From Echinostoma caproni (lineage: Eukaryota > Platyhelminthes > Trematoda > Plagiorchiida > Echinostomatidae), in assembly GCA_900618425.1 (NCBI GenBank), contig UZAN01039754.1:1-64000 (forward strand): a stretch of 64,000 nucleotides of DNA. The letters are read 5' to 3'. Within the stretch, counting starts at the first letter, position 1; every line of letters begins with the position of its first letter. Below, one piece after another: positions 47,694-60,075 of the stretch. The translations under genes and the position numbers were made by a program. A model generated the notes under the pieces. The model saw nothing but the letters and a program-made list of their open reading frames with translations, had not been told where the DNA came from and did no database searches.

Positions 47694-47888
47694 TTCTGTT
47701 TAGCTGAAATTAATAACTAATTTGAAAGTATATACTTTCTATCGGGGAAACTCCTCTCCAAAGCAAACATTTGTTCCATTAATGACACTTAACTCGATTT
47801 TCAACTCAATCTACTGCGATTAATTTCTCCCCTATACGAAATCTCAACCCGTCATTTCTCCGAATACGCAATTCACAGACTGTCATGA

Positions 47889-48107
47889 GTGTTTTCCACA
47901 CGCTGGTGCAGAGAGTGCATGTATGCAGCAACACAAAATCCATTGGTAGAACCTCTCTTTGACATAGATTTGGAACTGCTTATGCACCAGTCAGGACCAT
48001 ATACACTCCGCGCTCTCACAGACGATGTTAGGAATTACAAACAGAACGGATATCGTCTACAGCGTTTAGAGGTCAAGTATTGTGGATGGTCTCTCCTCAC
48101 AAAGTAA
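47889..48107 (+). CDS. Unassigned plus-strand open frame
   Basis: A 72-codon frame contains a well-balanced stretch (VEPLFDIDLELLMHQSGP, then YTLRALTDDVRNYKQNGYR). It ends in TAA after WSLLTK. No motif is recognised, and it could be a decayed element or pseudogene fragment. Confidence 0.15.
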   Translation: MFSTRWCRECMYAATQNPLVEPLFDIDLELLMHQSGPYTLRALTDDVRNYKQNGYRLQRLEVKYCGWSLLTK

Positions 48108-48988
48108 CTCTCCGCAATGATTCTCTTCGGCTCTGTTTTCGTTCCACCGATTATGCTTGAGAACGTCCCTCAAGAATAAGGTCAAACTATGTCCCATAGA
48201 GTGTCTCCTCACAATATGTACTCATTTTACGCAACATCTTTAATATGAAAGGCTTCTCATTTTTCGAAAATCATTAGAGAAAAACAACTTATTGCTCTTA
48301 TAGCATGCACTACAGATGCCGGTCATTGTGTCAACACTTTTAGTGATTTTTAACTGACTAAAGTCCTCTGAAATCAGTCATGTTCTCTGAATCCGTCTAA
48401 CGTCTGATTCATCGAAATGAATGAATATCTATTCAAATCCATTATTATTGGGACTTTGGAAATTCAGGAAACGTAAACCATCTGAGACCACACTTAGACC
48501 AAAATGAAAAGTTTTATAACAATCAACATTGTTCGACCCAATAATTTCAAGGCTGAATAAGTTGGATTTACCATACATTCTTGTTTCGGCCCACTTTGTC
48601 AGCAGAGGAACACATTTCCTCTATTACTAAATCTTCCTCAATTGGTACAGCGGTAATCGGTTATCCGGGTCCTTAGGAGTTACCCTTGACCTACCTAATT
48701 TCATAAGTAATTCCTGTCACCGGACCGTCATTACTAGCTTACAAGCATCATTATCGTTTGGCGGTTTCTTCGCCAAGCAAATGAATTATTATCTTCTTAA
48801 TATAAATGCATCGTTTCACCCAGTATATCACCAATCCTGACGCATTGCCCTAACCACATACGATTGCAATTCACTACAAAATCCAAAGACGTCGCACTGC
48901 TTTTCTGATTAGAATAAAAGCAATCATTTACCAACGGTTTCTGGATTCTAACAGTATCTTACTTTAAATGCATTAAAGGAATACTCAC

Positions 48989-49036
48989 TGTATAAGTTGT
49001 TTTGACTTTATCTACGATTATTGCGACATAATGCAT
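48989..49036 (-). CDS. Weak candidate first coding exon
   Basis: An ATG with A at -3 opens 16 codons (MHYVAIIVDKVKTTYT) that end at a strong donor (GTGAGT) in phase 0. The composition is AT-driven and unlike the trusted exons, and there is no phase-0 acceptor in front. Chance is a serious alternative. Confidence 0.2.
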
Positions 49037-50642
49037 TTTCCTCAAACAAGTCCTTCATGGATAATTATTCTGGTTCATTAGTCCATTGCAAAGCAGAATT
49101 GTTCTTCCTGCGGAAATACCTTACTCTCGAAAGAATAAACCACATCTAGATGAATCCTAAGATGTTAGCAACGGGTAAAACTGGACCGACCGCCATATTC
49201 AAATCCCCTGAAATTAACAAATGGTCATTTATATCTTAATAAAATAATCTTCCTTATGAATGACCTTGATAAATTTGTGCGATTTGTCGTTCTGGACCAC
49301 TAACCTGCCTTGGATTCTATTCTCTACTCCCTCCTTCTCCGTAAACTGGGACCTTCGGTTTTTAGAAGCGGTTGCTAGCCTGGCTAACTGATTACTTGCA
49401 CATGGTCGGATCGAAAGGAGTCCAAATCATTGTTGGACATCTCAGGAATCAGGTAGATGAAAATAAGTCTTTTGATGATTTTGCTAGAATTAAATCAGCT
49501 TAAACTTTCCACTGTATTAAATTGAGAGAGATACACGTGATGCCTAAAGCCTACGTGGGCGTAGCAACAACGGAGTTCACCACAAATGGCTACTGAAACG
49601 TAGTCAGCTTATGTATATTGTTATTCCAAAGCTGTACCTTCACCTATGCTACGCACTATGTGCACTGACACGAAGATTTCGAAAACAAGTAAAATGAATA
49701 CTTTGATTAACTATCACTGAATATGACCTGTTCAAACATAAATCTGTCCCAATCAATAAAGTGTATAAAGTGATTTAGGAATGAACCAGCTACCAAGGGG
49801 TGTGACCTACGCAGTAAGATCCATACACAAACGCTGCCATCTCCGAATTAGCAATGGTTAAACCAAGAGCATGTGAAAATAATTTATTTCCAAACGCTGG
49901 GTGTCATCGACATTTTAGATCTAAATTAGGCGTTCGGCGATCAACCAGAAGGTTCGCGATTCGAATCCTACCGGAACGCATAGTATCACAGCATTCCACT
50001 GGGGTATTTATACCTTCGAATGGGTTTTGGTTCAATGTAAAATACGTGGTATTCATCTAGACATGCCTATCGCTCAAGAAGGTTTATCTGCGGTTAGCAG
50101 CATATAATAATTATCTTTATCATCACCATCAATTCATAATGAAATGTAATGATGAAAATGCCATCTACCNGTTGCCAAGAGCACATGTACAAAGTGTGCT
50201 ATAGTGTGCAAGATGTATAAGGAGTGGGTCTGTTGTACCGTACTGAAGTACACACTGAAGTACCAATGAACAGCTCCACAATTTATTTTATAATTTATAC
50301 CATATAGTATTAAATTTCAGTGACGTTTAAAGAAGTACTACCGTGCCACGCCAATCGACAACAGGATGTAATGTATTTAAAAAAAGTCTATTTGAATCGT
50401 TGTTTTCCTAAAATACTTGTTGCCAAAGTGAATAAGGCTCAAGCTGGGGGAGTTTGTAATTTTCGATTTTGACTGTATTTCTTTCTCGCTTGCATTTTGG
50501 ATTATCAAGCTAGAATTCATTTACTGTCACATAGTATTTCAGTGCACACACCTATCTCTCCTATAAAGGAAATAATAGAAAAAGCTTTTATTCTCTAATT
50601 TTCCCCGTTGTTTGTCCATGATGAAGCAATTACGTGACTTAC
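49037..50642. other. Intron of the main gene with a tRNA-like fragment
   Basis: At 49930-49985 GCGTTCGGCGATCAACC is followed by GGTTCGCGATTCGAATCC, a B-box-like sequence, probably another SINE head. A run of TTATCATCACCATCA occurs near 50120 and one N at 50170. Nothing else was recognised. Confidence 0.35.
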
Positions 50643-50771
50643 CTGAGTATCATCCTCCGCTCCGGGGCTCTCCCGAGCTCTGGGTGAGCGGTCCCGATGA
50701 TGTCGAGTGGAGTGATGTGGACTACCTCTGCGGTCTGAAGTGGATCGCCTGGTAACCGGACTGTAGTTGTA
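50643..50771 (-). CDS. Arg/Ser/His-rich exon of the main gene (43 codons)
   Basis: The acceptor TCTACTTTAG lies at 50772-50781 and the donor (ACTCAG then GTAAGT) is a consensus match; both junctions are phase 0. The peptide is strongly biased: YNYSPVTRRSTSDRRGSP, then HHSTRHHRDRSPRARESP, then an acidic end (GAEDDTQ). RS- and RH-type repeats are common in RNA-binding and scaffold proteins, but the exon is too short to assign such a role. A second AG (CTACAG, 50762-50764) could serve as an alternative acceptor but would shift the phase. The two other frames are less protein-like. Confidence 0.6.
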
Positions 50772-50892
50772 CTAAAGTAGACATAGATACAAGTAAGTTA
50801 AGACTGAAATGGATTTGCTTAAGATTCACATATTCATGACTTTAGAACCACTAGGTTTAGCTTGGTAGATCATGAATTCAACTGATTAGAGC

Positions 50893-51186
50893 TTGGCCGA
50901 ACCAAAGGACTTTTCCATACTTGACATTATTATACCCTTCCGTCCGAAAATCTCCGGACGTAACGGAAAACCATCAGTGAAATCTTATTATTTCGCTAAT
51001 CAAGGTACACGTTATAGAATGGATACATCCAAAATGATAGATAAGTGTGAACTTTTCACTGGGTATACATTTGTAGCACAACTTTATCTTCGATCTTATC
51101 TACCAGGAACTTCCGCACAGCAAAGAAAATTGATCACCGGAAAAAAGCTCAAAAAATCAGGTTTCACAGTAGCCGTTCCATCCTGA
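50893..51186 (+). CDS. Unassigned plus-strand open frame
   Basis: Ninety-seven codons are open on the plus strand within an intron of the main gene, ending in TGA. The peptide is of ordinary composition (for example DIIIPFRPKISGRNGKPS and later KKLKKSGFTVAVPS) and begins at TTG, not ATG. There is no clear splice site, start or known motif. It could be a remnant of a mobile element or chance. Confidence 0.15.
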   Translation: MAEPKDFSILDIIIPFRPKISGRNGKPSVKSYYFANQGTRYRMDTSKMIDKCELFTGYTFVAQLYLRSYLPGTSAQQRKLITGKKLKKSGFTVAVPS

Positions 51187-51558
51187 TTGGTCATACAGAG
51201 TTGGTTTCACACTTGCTAGTCTTCCACTGCTCGTTGCGTCACTAAAAGAGTTTTGTTTCCGAAGCTCTAAAGCTTTTCGTTTCATATAAACTGATGACTC
51301 AAAATGCCCCCATTTGAATAAACTTTAGTGTAAAATCCGCTTTTTGCTTGGTGGTAAAACAAAATCAATACAACCACCAACGTTAAAAATGAACCCAAAG
51401 GACTATCATCGAAAGAACAAACAGAATATGTTCCCATTATCTGTGTGGATTACAGCTGTTTTACAGAGTTCGTTCCACGCACGCAGGCGGTTCGTTACAG
51501 GTGCATTAGTGTCTTAAACTGGTTTGTTGAACAAGAGAACTGCAGCACGCTTACTTAC

Positions 51559-51588
51559 CAGTAAATCACTCTTCCGATCAGATTCAAA
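51559..51588 (-). CDS. Possible 30-base microexon of the main gene
   Basis: Ten codons (FESDRKSDLL) are bounded by a TATCAG acceptor and a perfect donor (CTG then GTAAGT). Both ends are phase 0 and the charged composition fits its neighbours. The pyrimidine tract before the acceptor is weak, and an in-frame TGA lies four codons upstream of the junction, so the exon cannot be longer. Treat it as a candidate. Confidence 0.35.
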
Positions 51589-53238
51589 CTGATACACCAA
51601 TCAACACACTTCCTTCATTATTATTAAAACCGAAACATTTAATATAAGTACACTCATTTAAAGTAGAAATTTTCTTTTTCCTTCCAATAGGTAACCTCGG
51701 AAATGAGAATGATTAGCTCAAGCCTGAGAACAATAGATTTTTTTGTTTTAAAACCGTTGAGAGACGTTGCAATTCTATCCAGGTTGCGTCTCACTAAGTA
51801 ATTAGCTAACTTTCTTCACTGCTCATAGAAAAAAACTTAACTTTCTGCTTTACTGACGCAACCCAAAAAACAGTATAGTTCTGAGATCACATCATGTAAA
51901 TACAAACACATCCATAAACCGTACAACAAAAGAAACATTTCCAAGCTCTTGAACTGGTCATCTCATCTTAAAAAGACAGATTATGAAGTACGAAAAGGAC
52001 TCCAATTTTCCATCAAAAGATGCCCAACGCAAGGAGTCTGTAAAAGTCTGGAAGAAGTGTTCAACTAGTAGAAGTTTGCGTTTGAATTCAAATGTTTTTA
52101 TGACAAAATTATGAAAAGCATTAGTATTGAAAGATTAGAAGTGATTTCCTTGCAGTTGATAGAAACAAAACAGAATATATAAGTGAGTCTGAATGCAAAC
52201 ATCCAATGTTTGCAATTCACGGAGTGCTGGTATTGAAGTGCCGGTTTAATTGACGTGCGAATCACTCCGGCTTGTTTCAGTTTGAGCGAGTCAACTTATG
52301 GTGTCACAAACACCAACGATGAGAATGTGTATCAAGCAGGTATCACTTATCATCAGATGTCAACAAAGTGAAACCACAGATAGGAGCGAAGTGGAATGAT
52401 GACAGATAACCGATACGCACGACTCGGGGATGGACTAGTTTGTAATTACATCAGGAGGTGAATGAGTACTTGAACAGCATTTCAGGCATAGGGTTTGAGA
52501 GGAGGAAAAACTGACGAAAAACGCAGCAAGCAGACGGAAATAAAACTATGCATACTGAATTCGTGGTAAGATGTTGATATCTCACCACAGTGGCTTCATT
52601 GATTGAAACATTGACGTCATAAACCTCAGTTTCTGGGTTTCAGTCCCTATAGATCTGACCTATATTCGCACCGAATGATTTTCACCCACAAACGTATAAC
52701 TCAGACGATGCATCCATACTATACAAAATGTAGTGTTTTCGCTGAGCAAAGACGCACACACACGTCACATACACTTGGAATATCAAAACACGTGACTCAG
52801 AGATAGAGCTCTATTCCATTCATTCTTTCAGGTAGTCTGAAAAAGATATAAAGTTGATTCCGAGTTCCCGATTCCATCGGTGAAAAGGGATCAATGGCAT
52901 GTTCAGATTTCAAGAACGACGAGTTCCTTTTTACCATACCGGTTGGTTAAGCACAAAAACTGCGTCGTCTTTCACAACAATCTTTTGATTATTTCCTCTC
53001 CCCATGAACTGAAGACAAAGTCAATCGTTAGAAGAGATCGCTCCATTCGTTAGTTCCCAGTACATGTATCAATGATCACCTTGTAACCGAGATTCTGAGA
53101 CCAAAAGAGAACAGAGCAAACAATGTAAACCAGTCTACTTCTAATCACTGAAGTGTGTACATTTATATGTTCATGTATTCTTGCTTTTGAGAAGCTTAAC
53201 ATAAATAGAATCAAACGATGTCGCTTAGAGGTACTTAC

Positions 53239-53352
53239 TTCTACCTCGCCCGTAAACGCCTCGTGACGTCTTGTTGTCTCCGGATATTGGTCCAAATTGA
53301 AATTTCGAGGAGTGGTTGCTCGATTGCTGACAACGTGTGAGACGGAATTAGG
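53239..53352 (-). CDS. Internal exon of the main gene (38 codons)
   Basis: It runs from the acceptor GTGTTTAG to a consensus donor (GTAGAA then GTAAGT) and is phase 0 at both ends. The peptide includes NRATTPRNFNLDQYPETTRR and ends in EAFTGEVE, polar and without a recognised domain. A nearer AG (GTTGTCAG, about 53327) is a possible alternative acceptor, but it would break the phase pattern; a second frame is also open over part of the exon. The frame chosen here is the one compatible with the neighbouring exons. Confidence 0.5.
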
Positions 53353-53899
53353 CTAAACACGCGCATGTGCACGGGAAAGCAGAAAGCAGGGTGCACGCAT
53401 TAATCCAATGCATAAACTGTCTATTTCATGAATGTCATCAGTCAGTTAGCTTAAAAGGAAGCTGAAACTGCTTACTGTTGGCAGTGTAAACATACGATTC
53501 ATGCATTTGGCCGGGCTACACGCTGATTAGAATGTGGTAAACCATTTTAGGTGGATGGTGTGGTTCTGGCAACGGTGATTATTTTGTGGATTTCATCTTG
53601 GTTGCATTACTTTCTATGTAATTCACTGGCCGTCGTAGCCTTTGTGACAGGAAAGCTGGTTCCTATACGAAGGAATTCGTCCCCAGGTGCGGAAAATATA
53701 TAGTCAGAAACAATTACTGTAGGTTTGCTGAGTTACATAAGTGAATCACTATCTACTTATTTCGTAGGATTTTCTATCTCACTTAGCGCAACTCATCAAT
53801 GGTCTCTTGAGAGTGATGAGTTCACTGGTTCTAAATGGAAAATTCAACCGCTAGACTGTAGCAGTCGATTCCAGTATTTCCTCGAGAAACAGTAACTAT

Positions 53900-54470
53900 T
53901 ACATACCTCAAGTGGGAAGAACCAGAGCCTTATGGTTCAAAATAAACTGTTTCCGGAACAGTTGTATCAAGAGTTCGTCCGCAGCTTTGATTATTGGTTT
54001 GGTTAAAAGCGTTATTATTTGGTTCGAGTCATCGCTGTTCACACATCTACTGTCAGAGTACATTCGACCGTATACAGAGTACTTCTGGATTCCAAGAATA
54101 CAACGTGATACTAAGAGGAGAGAACGTCCAAAAACGGTAACCATCGCCATTGTCAACGGATGGCATTTCCCTACATAAGTGGTTAGATCGCATTCAATGG
54201 AAACATATTCCACTCAGTACCGCCGAAGTNTTTGGTTTACGAAATACTGCTCAACCCAAACCATACGTAACGTCTGCCACTCAAATTCTCACCCAACGTC
54301 CACTTCAGGGACATCCGTTTAAACTCGTGGTCCAAAAATGCTTACTAGAATGTGAATATCCCATCCCACAGATTTTGTTCTCGCTGAACCATCGAAGAGG
54401 AACCGCTGGCGTGCCTCACATTACGCCACTGATGAAAGCACCTATTTTGGACCAATGTTCTGTCTAGCAT
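53900..54470 (+). pseudogene. Unassigned overlapping frames, possibly a mobile-element remnant
   Basis: Two plus-strand frames (53912-54178 and 54150-54467, the second with an N at 54230) read continuously with one frame change: a basic segment (RIQRDTKRRERPKTVTIAIV) and a later one (ILTQRPLQGHPFKLVVQK). They could be one broken coding unit. I do not recognise the family. Confidence 0.25.
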
Positions 54471-55012
54471 TCAGATAGTAAAAGCAATTTCACAACTTCC
54501 TCATTGTACAACCGACAATGAGATATTCGATTTCATCGGTAAACATCTATTATGCTTGTTTTGGAGATAGATTTGAAAGATGTATGCATATTTCCTTTGA
54601 TTTGGAAGCAGAAACGTTCGGTAAAATTTATTTCAACCAACATCTTTCTTCTTGAGTCGATAACTCTGAACTGTCCGAACCATGCGCAACTGTTCATGTT
54701 TCAAATCCCAGACAACTTTCAGTTTTTTTTTATGTTCTCCCTCTTTTATTTTATTAATGATACATTTATACATAACATTATCACGAGAGAAAAAGCAATC
54801 AATGAGGGGGTTACCACGACATAATTAGAAGGGCAAGCAGAACAGCAGGGCTGGGGTCCAACACATGACTAGTGTCGGGCGGTGTGACGCAAACCAACAC
54901 AGCATGTCAATGATTTCTTTTTGGCAGATATATGAAAGATCTGTTTAAACGTGAGGCTGTATTGAGCAAAATTCATGGCAAGCAAACCTAGTGCAAGCCA
55001 AAAGACACTCAC

Positions 55013-55153
55013 TCCGGGTACTGTACCACAAACTTCTTCCTGAGGTTGAACCGTCACGATCCCGGACGGAGACATATAAGTGGCCACTCTGCTGGACCGA
55101 CCTGTATAAGTCATTCTTTGGTCATCCACTTGGGACACATGTTCTTGAACGGG
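55013..55153 (-). CDS. Internal exon of the main gene (47 codons)
   Basis: A strong acceptor (long T-rich tract at about 55165-55200, ending CATGTAG) is followed by 141 bases in one open frame and a good donor (CCCGGA then GTGAGT). Both ends are phase 0. The peptide starts PVQEHVSQVDDQR, contains a Ser/Thr/Tyr-rich middle (YTGRSSRVATYMSPSG) that could carry phosphorylation sites, and ends in EEVCGTVPG. There is no recognised domain. It is only 144 bases from the next exon upstream (55298-55405), the shortest intron seen in the locus, which supports the two belonging together. Confidence 0.65.
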
Positions 55154-55297
55154 CTACATGGGTTCGTGCATAAAAATGGAAAAAGGATAAAAAATAATAT
55201 GATTGTGGTCAAAATGATCACTGACATTGCCGGTAGTATTTTGACGGACATCTACTGCGCTCAGACCAATTTAGCGAGGCATTTAAACAACACTTAC

Positions 55298-55405
55298 CAG
55301 GGGGTTGAGAACATGACTAATTGCGGAACGAACAACCGGAAGATATTCTGTTGATATCCGATCCTCACTCTCAGTCGATTGAGTTGGGGCGGAAACTTCC
55401 CATCG
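55298..55405 (-). CDS. Internal exon of the main gene (36 codons)
   Basis: The exon starts after the acceptor CATTTAAG at 55406-55413, preceded by a C/T-rich stretch, and ends at a consensus donor (CTG followed by GTAAGT). It is phase 0 at both ends. The peptide begins RWEVSAPTQSTESEDR and continues with a more hydrophobic half (EYLPVVRSAISHVLNPL), which could form a short amphipathic helix. The open frame extends upstream through the acceptor, so the exact start depends on the splice site. No domain is recognised. Confidence 0.6.
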
Positions 55406-56684
55406 CTTAAATGTTGGGCAGGTAAAGATATTTGTCGTACAGTCATTGATATTACTCGTGAATACAAATGTAAACATAGGTATGTAATTGGGATGTATTT
55501 CATCACTGTATGAACAACGCTTTATTGCATCACCCTCAAAATATTTTTCTGTAAGATTCCAACTCGGCGCACAGCTTTTAGTCACTACTTACGAAAAGTA
55601 TTCATCCAACAATTATTGTCTACTTATATCTCCTCGGTGATCTTACGTGCTGATCACTTACGATACCGGTTACTCCGAGAAGAAAGAAGACGGCCAATCA
55701 GAAGCTGATAGGAAACACGAAGATGGAAAAGTTTTAGACATCGGTATTGGTGCGTTGGTGCACTTCTTTTCCTGGCNCCTGGCTGAGTAACGGTGATTCA
55801 TGGGGTTTAACCAACAACAGCCTCAAATGAAGTACATCAAAGCATTGGTTTATTGCGTTCTACGTGTCTATTTATTTTGATTGGTTTGTACATCATCCAT
55901 TTATTACTCATCAGAGGCAGAAATACTGCGAATGAGCAACACAATGTTACTTCGCATAATTACGCATTTTTTGCCAGACTAAAAATGCTGCTTAAAATTT
56001 CACACTTTCTCATGTAAATTTTCATCCTGCAATTTTCCACATTTGCTATGCGTTCTCGGTTCCTTCTCATTATTGTCTGTTTACCATTTGTCATATCGTA
56101 AATCCATTCTTATAGCATGTTTGCCAAGGCAAAAGTGATAACATTTTTTGTCACTAAAAATTCTGTCCACAATGGATGAATAAAGTACACTCTTTAGTTG
56201 ACTTGACGTGTGTATTTATGTAGGTGTGAATTGCAGTCTGCAGAAAATGGTTCATGCATGACTGTTTTTAAATTCAATTCTAGTCATATCACGGAGATTT
56301 GAAACCACTTAGGGACGTCGACTAAGCCGTGTACAGCATACACTCTATCAGCTGGACTACGAAGGCACTGCTGATTCTGGTGGATTCTAAGAAAAGTTTA
56401 ACGTGACAGCCGGGTTATGTGCTACCTGGTGGATTCTATATACCTCTGAAAGTTGACTGGGAGATCCTAATGCGATAAGATCACTGCTATCGGTATGACC
56501 TCGTAACTCATCGAGCAGAGCATGCACTGTGCGAAAGCGCAGGTGATCATCAAAGATCAAGAGATGCGACTGAGTACTGATTACTTTAGGTTTGGTCAAA
56601 TAAATAGGAACACAAAATTAAATCTCATCGGTTGTAGAAACGATGACATAAACATATTAAAGTGATGCCCTTAATTGGACTCAC

Positions 56685-56708
56685 CTTTTCGCTGGTCTGG
56701 TATGGGAG
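56685..56708 (-). CDS. 24-base microexon of the main gene
   Basis: Eight codons (LPYQTSEK) lie between an acceptor preceded by a long T-rich tract (about 56711-56740, ending in CCAAG) and a strong donor (AAAAG followed by GTGAGT). Both ends are phase 0. Exons this small are known in flatworms, especially the symmetric exons of schistosome micro-exon genes, but those genes encode secreted proteins and nothing here suggests secretion. The call rests on splice-site quality and shared phase. Confidence 0.5.
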
Positions 56709-57479
56709 CTTGGATCAAAAATAGACAGACGAAAAACAAACAAGTGTAAGCAAGCGATAGAAATAAGCTAGATGACTGAGTTAAAACGAGTGTTTTATAT
56801 ACGTATATGAAAAGAAAAAGGTCTGAATGTCCGGTCTGTGCGATGCAAACGCCCTTCCGTGTCTGGAACGCTCCGTTTCTTCAAACGTGATCACTACTTC
56901 TGGTCCAGTCGCGTAAGTTTGCTCTGACTATTCTAGTAAGAAAATGAACTGAATAGTTGAGTCTTCCAGTTGACTAGCACGGTGGAGAGAGTAAATGTTA
57001 GCTCACAGTTGGTTGTGTTTGCATAAAAGAAATATGCTTCTTTTTCATTATTGATTAGGTTTGCAACTGTGAATAGTCAACGGCATGTAAAGGAATATTT
57101 TCTGGGTAAGTCACTTGCGTAAGTCACTCAATTGGATACTTTTTGAAGGATGGCGTAGATTTAGCTTTCCAAATGAGGTAGAAATAACCCGGGTAGGAAA
57201 TGGCACTGTCCGTTCTCAGCATCTGTCTGCTTATATATTATCATACTACCCTGTCTCATAATGGTTCAGTCATGCAGAAAAAACATTATGATCACTAGTG
57301 ACAACCAGAAAACCATGCGTTGATCGTATTTTCTGGCGCTTATAAGCAACCTAGTACTAAACTGAGGATAAATCAAAATGCAGACTGTTCAAATACACCA
57401 GATTGAGATTCCGTTTGTAAATTCCACAAACTTATGCACAGTATTTCACTGCTCACTGACTGATCTGCATGATACAACT

Positions 57480-58100
57480 TTAGAATGAATCCTTTCAAGT
57501 GTAACCATGTCTTATTTTCTTTACGGGAGGGCGACCGATACATTGATACGATGTACTCGTGCCAGTGTGTTATTATTACTGGAGAACAAGTTTCCACAAT
57601 ATGCTCCGTCAAATATCTTGGAGTCACCATTTTCCGTAATCATTCTTGGTCTCCTCATGTCGTCGACACATTTTAAAAAGTTAGGAAACTCACATCTTAC
57701 ATTATTCGTTTAAAAATGCTATCTGCCCCAACTCAATTAATAAAACGTTTGGTCTTATCTTGTATCGTTCCCCACTGGCTTTATGCATCCCCAGTTATTG
57801 TTCCGTGACTTTTAACCAAACACCTCAAACTCATACGTACATCTATGAAGCACGTAATTCGATACAGTGGTATAACTCGCGAACATGTCGCGTAGTTTAT
57901 AATTTCACAGCACCTTAGGGCTTGCTAGAAAATTTCTACCACAATATTACTAGACCAATCTCACCCCATTTACTCTCATCTTAGTAAATATATCTTTACA
58001 TCTAGCACTTGCTCTAAGTATAAGCATATAGCAGCGTGCACCATAACATACAAGACTTCTGTAACACTGTAGGTTGCACGGTTTCTTACTTACGCCGATC
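57480..58100 (+). pseudogene. CR1-like C-terminal fragment
   Basis: The plus strand reads NPFKCNHVLFSLRE, then VKYLGVTIFRNHSWSPHVVD with a frame break and VRKLTSYIIRLKML, followed by LIKRLVLSCIVPHWLYASPV and a KLIRTSMKHVIRYSG segment. These are the thumb and C-terminal blocks of CR1-type polymerases, equivalent to 39240-39430 of the 38-39 kb copy. Stops and frameshifts are present. Confidence 0.6.
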
Positions 58101-58409
58101 TTGTCATTGAGACCCTTAAAATCAAACTTGGATGAATTTATCTAAACTGGTTGTATATGCAGTGTACCATCATCCTGGTTTTTACCATGCCATTTCCACA
58201 GAGGAGTGATTCTTTAATAGCTGTATGTTCATCTTCAATAGAGGTAAATTAAAACCGCTTTATGAATTGACTTGGGACCTAAATACCAGGTTCCAGTGTC
58301 CAAAAGATATGAACTAGTTACCATCAGATCCCCGGAGGTGTGTCGTTTCCTGCTAATGAATAAACCATACTCAAGTGAGCTACTTTGAGCAAGCCTAAGA
58401 AAGACTCAC

Positions 58410-58448
58410 CGGGATCCCTTCGTATACTCCGTAGGAGGAAGACGAGGC
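58410..58448 (-). CDS. 39-base microexon of the main gene
   Basis: Thirteen codons (ASSSSYGVYEGIP) lie between a very strong acceptor, a long C/T tract ending TTTCTAG at 58449-58450, and a strong donor (GTGAGT) just below 58410. Both junctions are phase 0, so skipping removes 13 residues without a frame change. The quality of the polypyrimidine tract is the best evidence that the exon is real. It is Ser/Tyr-rich like the rest of the protein. Without transcript data, a cryptic site pair cannot be excluded. Confidence 0.55.
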
Positions 58449-60075
58449 CTAGAAAGAGCGAGGAGCAAGGGAAAAAGGCATATGAAGTACCTATTCGAAT
58501 TAAATCAAATTGACCGTATCAAGTGTACGATCAAGAAATACAAACAAACTGTGCCTACAATGATTATGTTTGTTTAAGCTTCAGTGTACCCAATGAAAAC
58601 TTAGATTACTGACAAAGTAAATGCATTATAACTGGCCAACGGTACAGATGTCAGCCATGTTGTTCTATGAAGCTTTTTTTTCGTACTGTTTTCATGTTCA
58701 ACTCAAGTACTATATGTTGCTACAGGTTTTCTGAAGATACTAAAAACTAATTCGTCCGGAAACTTTGGATGTGCAAAATAGGTCGTCTCACGTACTATAT
58801 TCAGCTGATGTATCCTGGGGCTTAGATTTTTCTGCGGCAGTTAACATTTTAGATCAGAATTGCTGTCCAGACACGATAAATAGTTTTCAGCATAAGGGGA
58901 CTTGTTTCCTCAAAATAATGCATCCCCTTATAGGACAAGAAATGAAAAAATCATGTTGATAAAGTGGCAGGGTAAAGTTAGAAATTAGATTTATTTTTGT
59001 TTTACCAAACTGCGAATTTTCCGCGAAAGCTGGATCACTTGTAGACTAGAGAAACACCCAAAAGGATTGGAAGAAAAGTGGCAAAGTGAAAATCAATTTA
59101 CTCCTTGCCTAAGCGGTTACTCTTAGGCATTATTTTGTAAATAGAACCAAGTCATATCTCCATCTCACTCCCAATTGTAGAACAAATAGTTAGTTACTTT
59201 TTATGATTAGCCTAATGAGAAACGCTTTCTTAGCCTAATCGATGAAATATAAAAAGACACAATACGAACCGATTCAGACAATGTATGCACAATCAGAACA
59301 GCGTTGAGACGGTTCAGCGTTACATTGCATGCACGAGAGGAACATTTGTGGAAGAAGAACAAAGTTGGATGTGAAAAACGCAGTGTATTATCTGTTCAAT
59401 GATTTGGCGAATACAACGTTTAGCCGTGCGGATTTCGTGTTGAAATGAAAGCATGTCTGAATGATGATTTAGGTCAACCGAAAGAAAAATTAGGGTCAAA
59501 AACCTACTATTAGTTGAAAATAAAACCGTGTCATTCTGTTTGCCAGTAATTAAATTTTCAAGGTGAAATTAATTCATTTAGGCCTCAGATAGAACTTCGT
59601 CCGTTGTGCATATACCACGGGCGACCCAAATCTAGAGAAATTGATCCCAATGTTAGTCAGGATTTGATATAAACCCAGTTTAAAGCTCATTTCGGACAAA
59701 TTACATGGGGCAAATGTCTTCTAATCAGTGTCAGGACTTCCCGAATAACAACATGTTGAGTTACAATGTTGATTGATTGGAACAACCAACAGTGATGGAA
59801 TATCGAAAACAAACTAATGTGCCGAACGGTTGCTAATTCTCAGGTTCCAACTGGGCCTTTTACTGACAGCGAAGGTGGTCTCGAGTATCCGTAGACAAAA
59901 GCATCTGAGGGTGGTTGTCACTGATTTCATTTATTTGCAGTCAGGATAGTCTACACACGTCTTCACAATGCTGTGCTTCCTTAGCCCTTAGCCGAGATAG
60001 TTTATATCATTGCAAATGTGAATCTTGACCACTGACACGTCGCTCCTCAACGACATACATAAAACAAAATCCTAA
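58449..60075. other. Intron of the main gene, nothing recognised
   Basis: AT-rich, no named repeat and no further splice-bounded frame found. Confidence 0.4.

Noticed and set aside
53465..53530. Minus-strand segment ending in CCAACA then GTAAGC
   Set aside because: No acceptor gives phase 0 and the peptide is not like the other exons.
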